A stretch of DNA of 64,000 nucleotides from Halalkalicoccus tibetensis (GCF_037996645.1 NZ_JBBMXV010000004.1:273684-337683); one strand, 5' to 3'; shown: positions 45,134 to 56,968, numbered from the stretch's first letter. Made by a program: numbers and translations. Notes: generated from the letters alone by a model not told the origin.

Positions 45134-45253
45134 ATGGCTCTCGAATCGGTCGTCGACCTGCTCGGGCCGTTTCTCATCCCCGTCGTCCTGTTCGTCCTCG
45201 GCGCGATCGGCTACGGCGTTCTGGTCGCCCTCGGCCGGCGCGGCTGGCTGTAG
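45134..45253 (+). CDS. Very small single-pass membrane protein (39 aa)
   Basis: From ATG 45134 a 39-residue frame is mostly one hydrophobic helix (FLIPVVLFVLGAIGYGVLV) with a basic end RRGWL, so the N terminus is predicted outside. A GCGTTAGGG element lies about 30 bp upstream. The composition and promoter spacing support a real gene, but it is short. Confidence 0.5.
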   Translation: MALESVVDLLGPFLIPVVLFVLGAIGYGVLVALGRRGWL

Positions 45254-45343
45254 CCCGCAGTTACCCGGCGGTAATGCCCCCGGTAAAGTATCGGTTATCT
45301 TAGACTTATGTGTGGTTGCGGTCTCCGATACAGTGTGGAAGAC

Positions 45344-46003
45344 ATGCCACGACAACCATCCGCGGACGAGACGGAACTGAGCAGCAACTGGACACGACGG
45401 ACGTTCGTCGCCGCCCTCGGCGCGACGGGCATTGCGGCCGCAGCGGGCAGCGCACAGGCCAACGACGACGACATCGTCGCCGAGATCGACGCCGCCAGCG
45501 ACGGGAGCGTCGACCTGCGGGCGTTCGACGAGGTGCTCGGCCGCCTCGAGGACGCCGCCGACGCCCTCGAGTTCCCGGCCCGCCGGGTCGGTTCGACCCC
45601 CCGGGGCTCGCACCACACCCACACCCACTGGGGGATCCACTTCGAGACCGACCGCGCGATCCACCTAGGCGAGGCGACCGTCGACGCCGGCGAGTCGGGG
45701 ACGTTCACGGCGGTCGTCGGCGAGTACGACGGCAGCTCGTTCGACCCGGTCCACGAACGCGACGTCAGCGTCGACTCGGGAGTCAACACGATCGACCTCG
45801 ACATGGCGCTGGAACCCGGCGAGTACCTCCTGACCCGCGACGGCAGCTTCCCGCTGCGGCGCACCGAGTGGTCGGGCTGGGAGAGCCAGAGCCGCGACGG
45901 CCTCGAACTCCACGGCGGCGGCCACCCCGAGTTCAGCGACAACCGCTTCTGGTACTACTACTTCGACCTGAACGTCGCGGCACACGAAGACGCCCACCTC
46001 TGA
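45344..46003 (+). CDS. Tat-exported protein with His-rich beta domain
   Basis: From ATG 45344, 219 residues with Tat motif TRRTFVAALG (residues 17-26) and predicted cleavage after AQA (about residue 39). The mature part has a helical start, then a His-rich stretch GSHHTHTHWGIHFETDR and beta strands ending FWYYYFDLNVAAHEDAHL. A metal-binding role for the His cluster is speculation. The gene ends 3 bp before the beta-helix gene, so the two are probably cotranscribed and cotranslated. Confidence 0.75.
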   Translation: MPRQPSADETELSSNWTRRTFVAALGATGIAAAAGSAQANDDDIVAEIDAASDGSVDLRAFDEVLGRLEDAADALEFPARRVGSTPRGSHHTHTHWGIHFETDRAIHLGEATVDAGESGTFTAVVGEYDGSSFDPVHERDVSVDSGVNTIDLDMALEPGEYLLTRDGSFPLRRTEWSGWESQSRDGLELHGGGHPEFSDNRFWYYYFDLNVAAHEDAHL

Positions 46004-46006
46004 ACG

Positions 46007-47227
46007 ATGACGGAGTACTTCACCAACGAACGAATCCTCGAATGCCTCGAGGGCCGCGAGATCGCCGGCGGCGAGGGCCACCGATCGGACATCGGCCTCG
46101 CTGACGCCGACGCCATCGTCGAGAGCCGCTCGGAGTTCTTCTCCGCGGTCGGCTCCTCGGCCGACGTCATCGGGATCCCCGGCAACGTCCGGATCGACCT
46201 CTCGGGCCGTGACTTCACCCTCTCGGGCCAGACGATCGTCTCGGATCGCGGCGTCGACGGCTCGGCCGGCGCCCTGCTGTACACGACCGACCACGGCAGC
46301 GACTCGCCCGCGTGGGACGGCGGCTCCTCGGGACGGGGCGTCATCACGATGCGCGGCGGCTCACGCATTTCAGGAATTCGGTACCGCGGCCCGTACCACG
46401 ACCACTACGACGACCCGGAGTACCCGGGCTACATCCCGCTCGATTCGGGCAACGCGAGCGAGCGCCGCCGTAAGCGTGCGGCGCGCTACGCCCGCGGCAT
46501 GCGGATCCTCTCGAGCGACGCCGAGGTCGACAACTGCGAGCTCTACGGCTGGCCCAACCAGGCCATCGCCATCGGCTCCTCCTCGACGGTCGTCTCGCCG
46601 CACGTCCACCACGTCTACGGCCACGACTGCATGATGGTCGGCGCCGGCTACGTGATCGACGTGTTCAACGGCCACCCGACCATCGAGATGAGCTACTTCA
46701 ACGCGACGCGCCATTCGGTCAACGGCTTCGGCCACACCGAGTGTGGCTACACCCTCGAGGACTGCGTGTTCGGCCCCTCGACGGTCTCGCACGCGGTCGA
46801 CATGCACTGTCTCGCCGAGAACGGCCACGGGAACGACCTCACCGCGGGCGACCGCGTCGAGGTCCGACGATGCACGTTCGCGTTCAGCCACAACATCGAC
46901 GGGCAGAACGCTCAAGCGATCGCGTTCCGGGGCTACCCCGAGGACGAGTACGTCACCGAGGACAACCGGTTCGTCCACCCGACCGACGGCGACGGCAGCG
47001 TCGAGAACGTCGCGAACTCGGGCTATGAGCCCGTCCCCTACCGACAGGTCAACGTCGGCAGCGGCTGGCACGACTGGTCGTTCTCGGGCAACCAGTACGG
47101 CCTCGGCGCACCCCAGCGGTCGGGCATCGGCGCGCCGGCCAACCTCGACGACCCGATGGACGGCAAACCACTCGTCGACGCCGACCGCCGCCGCGGCCTC
47201 CGGACCGCGCTCGAACCGCTCGAATAG
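46007..47227 (+). CDS. Right-handed parallel beta-helix protein, no signal peptide
   Basis: This 406-residue protein lacks an export signal, yet has the repeating short-strand pattern of pectate-lyase-like beta-helices: MRILSSDAEVDNCELYGW, AIAIGSSSTVVSPHVHHVYG, YTLEDCVFGPSTVSHAVDM, VEVRRCTFAFSHNID. Histidines and acidic residues cluster along one face. Similar folds act on polysaccharides. The adjacent Tat protein suggests it may leave the cell with that partner. Catalytic residues are not assigned. Confidence 0.75.
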   Translation: MTEYFTNERILECLEGREIAGGEGHRSDIGLADADAIVESRSEFFSAVGSSADVIGIPGNVRIDLSGRDFTLSGQTIVSDRGVDGSAGALLYTTDHGSDSPAWDGGSSGRGVITMRGGSRISGIRYRGPYHDHYDDPEYPGYIPLDSGNASERRRKRAARYARGMRILSSDAEVDNCELYGWPNQAIAIGSSSTVVSPHVHHVYGHDCMMVGAGYVIDVFNGHPTIEMSYFNATRHSVNGFGHTECGYTLEDCVFGPSTVSHAVDMHCLAENGHGNDLTAGDRVEVRRCTFAFSHNIDGQNAQAIAFRGYPEDEYVTEDNRFVHPTDGDGSVENVANSGYEPVPYRQVNVGSGWHDWSFSGNQYGLGAPQRSGIGAPANLDDPMDGKPLVDADRRRGLRTALEPLE

Positions 47228-47370
47228 CCCGCTTTCGACGATACGTAGGCATGTGACGTGCGCTCTCCCCGCTGACCCGATCGGCCCTCCACCGACGGAT
47301 ATCGATTTCTCCTTCGATTCTCGATTCGCTGAGCGACGGGGTTTATTCGATCTCCCGCCGAGCACGCCGT

Positions 47371-47949
47371 ATGGCATCCGACGACTCCACCCCCGCGATG
47401 ACCCGGTTTCCGGTCCCCGAACACGACGAGCTGCCCGAGGACCTCAGAGAACGCATCGACGAGGAGACCGAGCGTGCCGGCTTCACCCCGAACGTCTTCT
47501 CGGCGTACGCCTACCGCCCCGCGCAGTTCCGGGCGTTCTTCGCCTACTACGACGCGCTGGTCGAGGACGCCGAATTGGAGAGAGAGGAGATCGAGATGAT
47601 CGTCGTCGCCGTCTCGGGAGTAAACCACTGCTACTACTGTAATGTCGCTCACGGCGCGCTCGTACGCATCTACGGCGAGAACCCCGAGCTCGCCGACCAG
47701 TTGGTGGCGAACTATCGTACGGCGGAGATCGGCGAGAAACACCGCCGAATGCTGGACCTTGCGGTCAAACTCACTGAGTCGATGGAAGAAGTCGAGGAGG
47801 CGGACTTCGAGCGCCTGCGGGAGGTCGGCTACAGCGAGAAAGCGATCTGGGACATCGGCTCCGTCACCGCGTTTTTCAACCTCTCCAACCGAATGGCCCA
47901 CCTCGCGGACATGCGCCCGAACGAGGAGTTCCACACGATGGGGCGCTAA
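47371..47949 (+). CDS. AhpD-like peroxidase-related protein
   Basis: This 192-residue protein contains GVNHCYYCNVAHGAL, the CxxC active site of the carboxymuconolactone decarboxylase/AhpD superfamily with its Glu/His proton relay region. The TNVFSAYAYRP-like N-terminal region fits the uncharacterised peroxidase-related branch. It should reduce peroxides with a small thiol carrier. It overlaps copZ by 4 bp convergently. Confidence 0.87.
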   Translation: MASDDSTPAMTRFPVPEHDELPEDLRERIDEETERAGFTPNVFSAYAYRPAQFRAFFAYYDALVEDAELEREEIEMIVVAVSGVNHCYYCNVAHGALVRIYGENPELADQLVANYRTAEIGEKHRRMLDLAVKLTESMEEVEEADFERLREVGYSEKAIWDIGSVTAFFNLSNRMAHLADMRPNEEFHTMGR

Positions 47950-48143
47950 GTCGCGACCTCGTAACCGGCCCCCTCGACCGCCGCTCGAAGCTCCTCGTCG
48001 TCGGCCTCGCCCTCGACGCTGACGGTGCCGGCCTCGTGGTCGGCGCTCGCGCCCTCGACGTTCGAGAGTTCGTTCAGCGAATCGACGACGGTGCTCTCAC
48101 AGCCCTCGCAGCTCATCCCGTCCACCCGGATAGTCCGTGCCAT
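47946..48143 (-). CDS. copZ: Heavy-metal-associated domain protein, CopZ-like copper chaperone
   Basis: This 65-residue protein is one HMA domain with GMSCEGCESTV as copper-binding CxxC and the ferredoxin-like fold length. It likely hands Cu(I) to the P-type ATPase encoded nearby. It is divergent from the Lrp/TRASH regulator; the shared gap contains two TTCGAA sites. Confidence 0.9.
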   Translation of the reverse strand: MARTIRVDGMSCEGCESTVVDSLNELSNVEGASADHEAGTVSVEGEADDEELRAAVEGAGYEVAT

Positions 48144-48181
48144 ATCGGACGTAGCCGTTCCGGTCGTTTCAGGGTTCTGCC

Positions 48182-48228
48182 TTCGAACCCGTCGTTCGTA
48201 TGTCGAATTGCTACGGATTCGAAACCGG
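48182..48228. promoter_or_regulatory. Candidate copper-regulon motifs
   Basis: TTCGAACCCG (48182-48191) and TTCGAAACCGG (48218-48228) lie in the gap between copZ and the regulator; a third TTCGAA occurs at 48871 just before copA. A shared site is expected if the TRASH regulator controls all three genes. The regulator also has CTTTTG about 30 bp before its ATG. Confidence 0.4.
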
Positions 48229-48271
48229 ACTCGCCGGAGCGCTTTTGCGAACGCCGACCCAACCGGATGCC

Positions 48272-48868
48272 ATGAGTACGCTCGATGGGATCGACCTGCG
48301 GATCCTCCGGCTTCTCAGTGAGAACGCCCGCCGACCCTACAGCGAGATCGGCGAGCGGGTCGACCTCTCGGCGCCCGCGGTCTCCGATCGCGTCTCGAAG
48401 CTCCAGGACCACGGGATCATCAGGCGCTTCACGCTCGACATCGATCGCTCGCAGCTGCGCGAGGGGACGCCCGTGCTCGCGACGCTCTCGATGGCGCCGG
48501 GCGCTGTTGAGGGGGTTCGAGACGCGCTCTCGGGGGTCGAGGGGGTCGAGAACGTGTTCACCACCGCCGGCAGTCGGGTCGTCCTCACCGCCCACGCGCC
48601 GACGACCGACGTCGGCGGATGGCTGTTCGAGCACGTCGATCCCGAGGCGGTACGCGACCTCGACGTCGAGCTCCTGACCGGCTCCGATCGAACGGCCCGG
48701 ATCGGGGGCGAGGCGGCCTTTTCGGTGTCCTGCGTCCTGTGTGAGAACGAGGTGGGCGCCGACGGCGTCTCGCGGCGGATCGACGGCGAACTCAAGCAGT
48801 TCTGCTGTTCCTCCTGCGAACAGCTCTACGTCGAGAAGTACGAGACGCTCGCCGAAGGCGCCGATTGA
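48272..48868 (+). CDS. Lrp/AsnC regulator with C-terminal TRASH metal-sensing domain
   Basis: From ATG 48272, 198 residues: an N-terminal winged helix (LDGIDLRILRLLSENARRPY, APAVSDRVSKLQDHGII), a ligand-domain-like middle, and a C-terminal TRASH domain with CVLCENEV and FCCSSCEQLY cysteines. TRASH-Lrp regulators control copper efflux in haloarchaea. It sits directly before copA, which it probably regulates. Upstream in-frame codons lie outside the promoter-supported start. Confidence 0.9.
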   Translation: MSTLDGIDLRILRLLSENARRPYSEIGERVDLSAPAVSDRVSKLQDHGIIRRFTLDIDRSQLREGTPVLATLSMAPGAVEGVRDALSGVEGVENVFTTAGSRVVLTAHAPTTDVGGWLFEHVDPEAVRDLDVELLTGSDRTARIGGEAAFSVSCVLCENEVGADGVSRRIDGELKQFCCSSCEQLYVEKYETLAEGAD

Positions 48869-48953
48869 CTTTCGAATCGACAGTCGAGAACGGAGTTCGC
48901 TTTCGCTTTCGAGGAACAAAGGGGATGAACGACGCACCCCTCTCTAGAGACAG

Positions 48954-51563
<2,610 letters not shown>

Positions 51564-51788
51564 CGGTTCCTGTTCGATACGTATCAGTAAACACAAGACT
51601 TACTTCGGCGGCTCGACGAAGCCCGAACGCTGGGAGATCGCAGATTGAGGCCATAGACAACCTGCATTGGCGTGACACACCACGACCATCCCAGCATTGC
51701 CGCGGACGGACGGGACGGTGCGAACCGTCCTTCTCTACTCCCGACGATACGTTCATGCTACTGCCTAGCGTATTCCAACCGATAGCCC
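51564..51788. other. 225-bp intergenic stretch with hairpins after copA
   Basis: No gene is convincing here. GGACGGT (51713-51719) and ACCGTCC (51724-51730) form a 7-bp stem with a GCGA tetraloop followed by TTCTCT, a plausible transcript end. GCTGGGA near 51630 and TCCCAGC near 51690 can pair over about 50 nt. CAGTAAAC near 51590 resembles a TATA box. A small RNA is possible but unproven. Confidence 0.35.
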
Positions 51789-52016
51789 ATGATGCCACAA
51801 TCGACCCGGTCGGACGGATGGAAGCTTCGCGAGTTGGAGCGGCAACTCGCCGCCCAACGGTGCCGTCTCGACCGGTTCGAGCGGGTCGGGCGCCAGCTCA
51901 TGGCCGCCCCCGCCCTCGAATACGAGTGGCGGTGCGACCACTGTCGGTCGGGCTGGATCGTCCACGACGGCGACGAGCTGCGCTGTACGGGCTGTGGCTA
52001 CCTCCAGTATCTCTGA
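51789..52016 (+). CDS. Small zinc-finger protein with coiled-coil N-terminus
   Basis: This 75-residue protein has a helical N-terminal half (LRELERQLAAQRCRLDRFERV) and a C-terminal zinc ribbon with CDHC and CTGC pairs. The start may be either of two adjacent ATGs at 51789 and 51792. Such small zinc-finger proteins are frequent in haloarchaea, mostly uncharacterised. Confidence 0.7.
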   Translation: MMPQSTRSDGWKLRELERQLAAQRCRLDRFERVGRQLMAAPALEYEWRCDHCRSGWIVHDGDELRCTGCGYLQYL

Positions 52017-52020
52017 ATCC

Positions 52021-52221
52021 TCACTCGCCGAGCTCGGCGACCTCGCTCTCGCCGGAGTCGGCGTCGATGTGAACGTTGAGCTGCGTTCCCTCGTGGTCGG
52101 CCTGGACGATCCAGGTCGAGGTCTCCTGGTGGGCATCCCCGACCGAGGCGCCCTCGTAGCCCGCTTCGTTCAGTGCCTCTTCGGCCACCGCGGTCGCCTC
52201 GTCGGCGTTGTCTACGGACAT
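52021..52221 (-). CDS. Small acidic haloarchaeal protein
   Basis: This 66-residue protein from ATG 52221 contains a helix (ATAVAEEALNEAGYE) and a short beta part (TSTWIVQADHEGTQLNVHID), with the layout of a small PepSY-like or sensor fold. A TATA-like GTTTATGA lies about 25 bp upstream. Function unknown. Confidence 0.65.
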   Translation of the reverse strand: MSVDNADEATAVAEEALNEAGYEGASVGDAHQETSTWIVQADHEGTQLNVHIDADSGESEVAELGE

Positions 52222-52297
52222 GGATCGAGGTAGGGCGCCCGTGTTCATAAACGGTCGTGGCGGGGCTATTTGACGCTGGATCACGAACCGGGTGCCG

Positions 52298-52618
52298 ATG
52301 GCCTATACGAAGGTCGATTACACGGACGTCGAACCGGTCGCCGACGGCTTGTACTTCCTGCGCGATGCGCTCGACTGCGAGAACCTCGGGGTGTCGGTCC
52401 TCGAGTGCGAGCCGGGCTGGACCGGTAAGGAACACGACCACGCCGACGACGGCGAGGAGGAGGTCTACCTGCTCGTCGAGGGCGAGGCAACGGTCGTGAT
52501 CGAGGGCGAGGAGGTCCCGATGGAGGGTGGCGACGCCGTCAGGGTCCCTGCGGAGGCCACCCGCCGCATCGAGAACGGCGACGCCGAGAGCCGGTTCGTC
52601 CTCGCCGGCGCGCCCTGA
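52298..52618 (+). CDS. Small cupin-domain protein
   Basis: This 106-residue protein is one cupin barrel: GKEHDHADDGEEEVYLLVEG gives the two His plus Glu of motif 1 and EEVPMEGGDAVRVPAE motif 2; the terminal motif His is replaced. The CTATTTGA element about 30 bp upstream supports ATG 52298. Metal-binding is likely; role unknown. Confidence 0.82.
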   Translation: MAYTKVDYTDVEPVADGLYFLRDALDCENLGVSVLECEPGWTGKEHDHADDGEEEVYLLVEGEATVVIEGEEVPMEGGDAVRVPAEATRRIENGDAESRFVLAGAP

Positions 52619-52695
52619 GTGATTCGGTAGCATACACCGCTTTCGGGGCGGTTTCAGGCCCCTTTTGGCCGCTCGGCACGTACTTCGAAGCTGAG

Positions 52696-53187
52696 ATGCA
52701 ATCCGATCCGTCCCTCGATCGCCGCACCGTCCTCCGAGCAGCCGGCGCGCTCGTCGCGGTCGGCGGGCTCGCGGGCTGTACTGACGACGCCGGCGGTGGG
52801 GGAAGCGACGAGCCCGACTACGAGACGGTCCCTGACGACGAGGAGCCCGACTACGAGGGGTGGCTCGATTCGGCAGAGACGTACGACGGCACCGCCGACT
52901 ACCGCGGGGAGGAGGAGGTCACCGTCCTGGTCGGCACCGGGAGCCAGGGCTACTCGTTCTCGCCGGCGGCGATCATGGTCGATCCCGGGACCGAGGTGGT
53001 CTGGGAGTGGACCGGCCAGGGCGGCGGCCACAACGTCGAGGAGGAGGACGGCGAGTACGAGAGCCCGATCGAGTCCGAGGAGGGCCACACCTTCGAGCAC
53101 ACCTTCGAGGAGCCGGAGGTCTCGCTCTACACCTGCATCCCCCACGACCAGCAGGGGATGCGCGGCGCGGTCGCGGTCGAGGAATGA
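52696..53187 (+). CDS. Halocyanin-like blue copper lipoprotein
   Basis: This 163-residue protein has a Tat motif (DRRTVLRAAG) with lipobox GLAGC (Cys28), an acidic linker, and a plastocyanin domain: first copper His in GGGHNVEEED, then Cys, His and Met in YTCIPHDQQGMRG. It is a membrane-anchored electron carrier. Its place downstream of the copper cluster is suggestive. Confidence 0.92.
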   Translation: MQSDPSLDRRTVLRAAGALVAVGGLAGCTDDAGGGGSDEPDYETVPDDEEPDYEGWLDSAETYDGTADYRGEEEVTVLVGTGSQGYSFSPAAIMVDPGTEVVWEWTGQGGGHNVEEEDGEYESPIESEEGHTFEHTFEEPEVSLYTCIPHDQQGMRGAVAVEE

Positions 53188-53231
53188 GCGGAAACCGCGA
53201 GCGTTTTACTGGATAGCCGAGTAGGCCGGGC

Positions 53232-53891
53232 GTGGAGAACGTAACCGACCGGACCAGCAACCCCTTCGGGATGCGCCCCTCCTGTGAATCCCGGTGTTCC
53301 GAGGGGACCGAGGCGGTCTTCGGCTACGGCGACGCCAACGCCGATTTCCACGTCATCGGCGACCATCCCGGGGTCCACGGGGGAGGCGAGACTGGCGTTC
53401 CGTTCACCGGTTCGCGGGCCGGCGAGGCGGTCCAGCGGGCGCTGTTCGAGACGGGCTTTCTCGACGAGCGGTACGCCGACGAGCCCGCGATCGAGGACTG
53501 CTTTCTGAGCTACCTCCACATGTGCTGTCCGCCCGCGGGCCGCGAGCCGACCCCCGGAGAGTACGCCGACATGGAGCGGTTTTTCGACGCCGAGCTGCGC
53601 GCGATCGCCGCCCACGTCCTGCTGCCGGTCGGCGAGCGCGCGCTGGAGCAGGTCCTCGCGAACTACACCGCGCAGGTCAGGCGTATCGAGGTCGACATGG
53701 AGGCGCTCCACGCGACGGAGATCCGCGGCAGCGGCTTTCTGGTCGTCCCGATCCGCGAGCCCGTCGACTGGGAGGAGGGCGACGGCCAGCGCCTGATCGA
53801 CTCGCTGGCGGCGATCCGGGGCAGCGACTACCGCCGGACCGCGGACCTGAGCCGGTTTCTGGGTAGCGATGAGCTGTATTTCGTGCGCTAG
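53232..53891 (+). CDS. Uracil-DNA glycosylase superfamily protein
   Basis: This 219-residue protein begins at GTG 53232. MRPSCESRCSEG may supply Fe-S cysteines, FHVIGDHPGVHGG and GVPFTGSRAG match the UDG motif A and the following loop, and LSYLHMCCPPAGREPTPGEY the family 4/5 middle region. The usual late HPS motif is not seen (VVPIREPVDW instead). It may be a divergent DNA glycosylase or an inactive relative. Confidence 0.72.
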   Translation: MENVTDRTSNPFGMRPSCESRCSEGTEAVFGYGDANADFHVIGDHPGVHGGGETGVPFTGSRAGEAVQRALFETGFLDERYADEPAIEDCFLSYLHMCCPPAGREPTPGEYADMERFFDAELRAIAAHVLLPVGERALEQVLANYTAQVRRIEVDMEALHATEIRGSGFLVVPIREPVDWEEGDGQRLIDSLAAIRGSDYRRTADLSRFLGSDELYFVR

Positions 53892-53937
53892 GGATGACCA
53901 TCGGTAGTTCCTTTTCCCTCCGCGGCGAGGCCCGCGT

Positions 53938-54654
53938 ATGGTCACTGCCACCGTCTGGAACGAGTTCCGTCACGAGCGCGAGGACGACGCCGTCCGCGAA
54001 CAGTACCCCGACGGGATCCACGAAGCGATCGCCGAATTCCTCTCCGACCACGGGTTCGACACCCGCACCGCGACGCTCGACGAGCCCGAACACGGGCTCA
54101 CCGAGGAGGTCCTCGCCGAGACGGACGTGCTCCTGTGGTGGGGCCACGCCGCCCACGACGAGGTGAGTGAGGAGATCGTCGACCGGGTTCAGGAGCGCGT
54201 CCTCGACGGGATGGGGCTGATCGTCCTGCATTCGGCGCACTACTCGAAGGTGTTCAAACGGCTCATGGGCACCTCCTGTTCGCTCAAGTGGCGCGAGGCG
54301 GGCGAACGCGAACGGCTGTGGGCCGTCGAGCCGAGCCACCCCATCACGGACGGCATCGACGAGTACATCGAGCTCCCCGAGGCCGAGATGTACGGCGAGC
54401 GCTTCGACGTCCCCGCTCCCGAGACGCTCGTGTTCTCCTCGTGGTTCGAGGGGGGCAACGTCTTCCGCTCGGGCTGTTGTTATCGTCGGGGCTCCGGGAA
54501 GGTGTTCTACTTCCGGCCGGGCCACGAGACCTACCCGATCTACCGCCAGCCCGAGATCCAGCGGGTGATCGGGAACGCCGTCGAGTGGGCCGCGCCGAGC
54601 GAGGGGCCCGATCCCGCGTACGGCGAGCGCGACCCGCTCGAACCCCTCGACTAG
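53938..54654 (+). CDS. ThuA-like (trehalose utilisation) family protein
   Basis: This 238-residue class I glutamine-amidotransferase-like protein shows [41 protein letters not shown] and [18 protein letters not shown], the ThuA fold core. Relatives act on sugar substrates. It converges with the GH15 gene, overlapping it by 4 bp. Reaction unknown. Confidence 0.85.
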   Translation: MVTATVWNEFRHEREDDAVREQYPDGIHEAIAEFLSDHGFDTRTATLDEPEHGLTEEVLAETDVLLWWGHAAHDEVSEEIVDRVQERVLDGMGLIVLHSAHYSKVFKRLMGTSCSLKWREAGERERLWAVEPSHPITDGIDEYIELPEAEMYGERFDVPAPETLVFSSWFEGGNVFRSGCCYRRGSGKVFYFRPGHETYPIYRQPEIQRVIGNAVEWAAPSEGPDPAYGERDPLEPLD

Positions 54655-56648
54655 TCGCCCGCGGCGGGATTGCCCCCTAACCGCCCGATCGTCGCCAGCC
54701 GAATCGCGTGGGGCCAACCGAGCGGCGTCGCGCTGTCGGGTGTGCCGTCGTCGAAGAACTGCTCGGGGAGGTACGCACCCCGACAGAGCGCGCCCTCGGG
54801 CGCGATCAGCGAGAACAGCTCCCGGGCGCGTTCGTCCGCCCGCGCCGCACCCTCCTCCCGGCCGTACTCCGCGAGCAGGTCCGCGAGGGACGCGTTGGCG
54901 TGGGCCCCCCACGCCGTCGAGACCGTCCAGACCTTCTCCGCGCCCTGCTCGCGGGTCCGCCAGTCGTCGCCCTCGTAGCGGATCAGCCCGGCGATCGAGT
55001 CGGGATCGCGATACAGCCCCTCACAGAGCGTCTCGGCGTGGGTCGCGAGGCGGTCCAGCCGTTCGTCGTCGACCGTAGCGACCTCCGCGTAGGCCTCGTG
55101 AGCGCCCACCAGCGCCAGCGCGCTCGAATCGAGCCGGTCGTCCAGCTCGCCCCCGCGCAGGCGGAGGGCGTAGGCGCCGCGCTCGGCCGACCAGAGCTCG
55201 TCGATCGCCCCGTAGACCCGTGCCGCCTGCTCCGCGGCGCGGTCGGTAACGGAGCCGTCGAGCGGGGCGCGCGCCAGCGCCGCGTAGGCCTCGAGGAAGG
55301 TCGCCGCCGTGTTCGAAAAGCGCCCCTCCATGTCCTCCCAGGCGTTCTGACAGGGCTCGGGCAGGCCGTCCTCGGCGAGCGAGTCGTCGAGGCCCTCAAG
55401 TGCAGCCCCGAGGGTGTCCCGGATCTCGTCCGCGAGCTCCGGCGAGACCTCGCCCTCGCGGAGATACGCCGCGAGGAAGGCGACGACGCTGCCGGTCTGG
55501 TCGGCCTGATAGGCCGTGCCGTCGCCCGCTTCGAGCCGGCCGTTCGCCCAGCCGGGTGCGAGCGAACCGTCGAACGACCAGACGCGGTGGGGCCAGGTGC
55601 CGTCCTCGCGCTGGGTCCGGCAGAAGAACCGCGCGCTCGCGGCGTGGCGCTCCGAGAGGTCGATCCCCAGACCCTCGTCGGCCTCGAGCAGGAACGAGGA
55701 GACCTCGCCGTCGTCGCGGAACCAGGTGTAGCCGTAGCCACCCGAATAGGCCGAATAGGGGTCGAACTCCGGGCCGGCGATCCGCGCGCCCGTCGGCGCC
55801 GAGAGCAAGTCGAGCACCCGCAGGTCGTCGGCGACCGAACCGGGCAGCCCCTCGATACCGGGGCGCGAGCCGGCGACCTGCTTTTCGGCCGATTCACGGA
55901 GCTCCTCGGGCGAACCGTGGCTCTCGAGGAACGCCGAGAGGGTCTCGAGCGCCGCCTTCCGATCGGTCTCCTCCCGGTCCGTCAGTAGGGTCCCGACCGT
56001 CGTGCCGTTCCCGAGGGGCGCGCGGGCGAGCGCCGTCCCGCCCAGTCGGTCGTTCTCGTAGCGGTCGTCCCCGTCGAGTTCGCGGGGCGCCTCGCCCCGC
56101 AGCACCGCGTCGAACGCGATCGGCGGGCGGGTCCCGTACTCCCCCGCCGCGGCGCCGAGGTAGTCGTGTTCGCGACGGTGGTAGACCTCGACAGCGTCCT
56201 CGTGGACGAGCTTGCCGAGCCGCGAGTCGCGGCCCTCGGGCGCGAACGTCGCGAGCGCGTGGAGCGAGAGCCCCTCGCCGTCCTCGCACTCGACGTGGGT
56301 GAGGTGGGCGCGTCCGACCGTGAGGTCGTACTTGGTCACCTCGAAGCCCGCCCCCGAGAGGCGCGTCTCGACGAGCGCCGTGTCGCCGACGTACCCCTGC
56401 GAGAGCGTCTCGAGTTCGTCGAACCACGTGATCCCGTCGTCGTGACCGATCCCGAAGGTCGCCCGATCGAGCCCCGAGAGCGGCGCGAGCGAGTCGGTGT
56501 GGTCCCGGAGCGCCCCGTCGGGGGCGACGTGGACGAGCCGGTCGTCGAGGCCCGAGAACAACCCTTCAGTGGTACGACGTTCCCCCGGGAATCGCGTCGG
56601 GTGGCCCTCGTTGGCGAGGTAGTCCGCGAGCGCGGCGCGAAGCGTCAT
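54651..56648 (-). CDS. Glycoside hydrolase family 15 (glucoamylase-like) protein
   Basis: This 665-residue protein has an N-terminal beta-sandwich and a C-terminal alpha/alpha barrel. [16 protein letters not shown] corresponds to the catalytic-cleft WxRD motif, and [16 protein letters not shown] contains a candidate catalytic Glu. No signal peptide is visible, so it should act inside the cell on alpha-glucans or related oligosaccharides. Confidence 0.87.
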   Translation of the reverse strand: MTLRAALADYLANEGHPTRFPGERRTTEGLFSGLDDRLVHVAPDGALRDHTDSLAPLSGLDRATFGIGHDDGITWFDELETLSQGYVGDTALVETRLSGAGFEVTKYDLTVGRAHLTHVECEDGEGLSLHALATFAPEGRDSRLGKLVHEDAVEVYHRREHDYLGAAAGEYGTRPPIAFDAVLRGEAPRELDGDDRYENDRLGGTALARAPLGNGTTVGTLLTDREETDRKAALETLSAFLESHGSPEELRESAEKQVAGSRPGIEGLPGSVADDLRVLDLLSAPTGARIAGPEFDPYSAYSGGYGYTWFRDDGEVSSFLLEADEGLGIDLSERHAASARFFCRTQREDGTWPHRVWSFDGSLAPGWANGRLEAGDGTAYQADQTGSVVAFLAAYLREGEVSPELADEIRDTLGAALEGLDDSLAEDGLPEPCQNAWEDMEGRFSNTAATFLEAYAALARAPLDGSVTDRAAEQAARVYGAIDELWSAERGAYALRLRGGELDDRLDSSALALVGAHEAYAEVATVDDERLDRLATHAETLCEGLYRDPDSIAGLIRYEGDDWRTREQGAEKVWTVSTAWGAHANASLADLLAEYGREEGAARADERARELFSLIAPEGALCRGAYLPEQFFDDGTPDSATPLGWPHAIRLATIGRLGGNPAAGD

Positions 56649-56693
56649 TAGGCGGCTACAGCCGGCCGGGCAGGATAAAGGCCGCGTGTCTCT

Positions 56694-56966
56694 TCAGAGC
56701 AACAGCGGGACGCCGAAGGCGACCAGCAGGCCGACGACGAGGACGGCGAAGCCGATGCCGACCTGCCGCATCGAGTAGGGGCTCTGGGGAGCGGTCGTGC
56801 GTTCCGCGAGCGGCGTCTTCGTCTCGGTCTCCTTCTCGGGGGCGCTGACGGCGGCCTCCTGGGCGCCGGGGTCCTCGTCGGTCATGCCGGACGCGTCCTC
56901 GCCGGTGGCGTCGACTCGCCCCTCGGCCTCTGCCTCCTCGCTGGGAACGTGGTCGTCGTCGCTCAT
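56694..56966 (-). CDS. Tail-anchored small protein
   Basis: This 90-residue protein from ATG 56966 is acidic for 65 residues and ends in one hydrophobic helix (VGIGFAVLVVGLLVAFGVPLLL without the last residue as tail). The layout is a C-terminal tail anchor with a disordered cytoplasmic region. Function unknown. A GTTTAAGA TATA box lies about 25 bp upstream. Confidence 0.7.
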   Translation of the reverse strand: MSDDDHVPSEEAEAEGRVDATGEDASGMTDEDPGAQEAAVSAPEKETETKTPLAERTTAPQSPYSMRQVGIGFAVLVVGLLVAFGVPLLL

Positions 56967-56968
56967 AC

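Noticed and set aside
54708-55988. Plus-strand frame opposite the GH15 gene
   Set aside because: The GH15 protein has clear family motifs; the opposite frame has haphazard Arg/Glu composition and no promoter.
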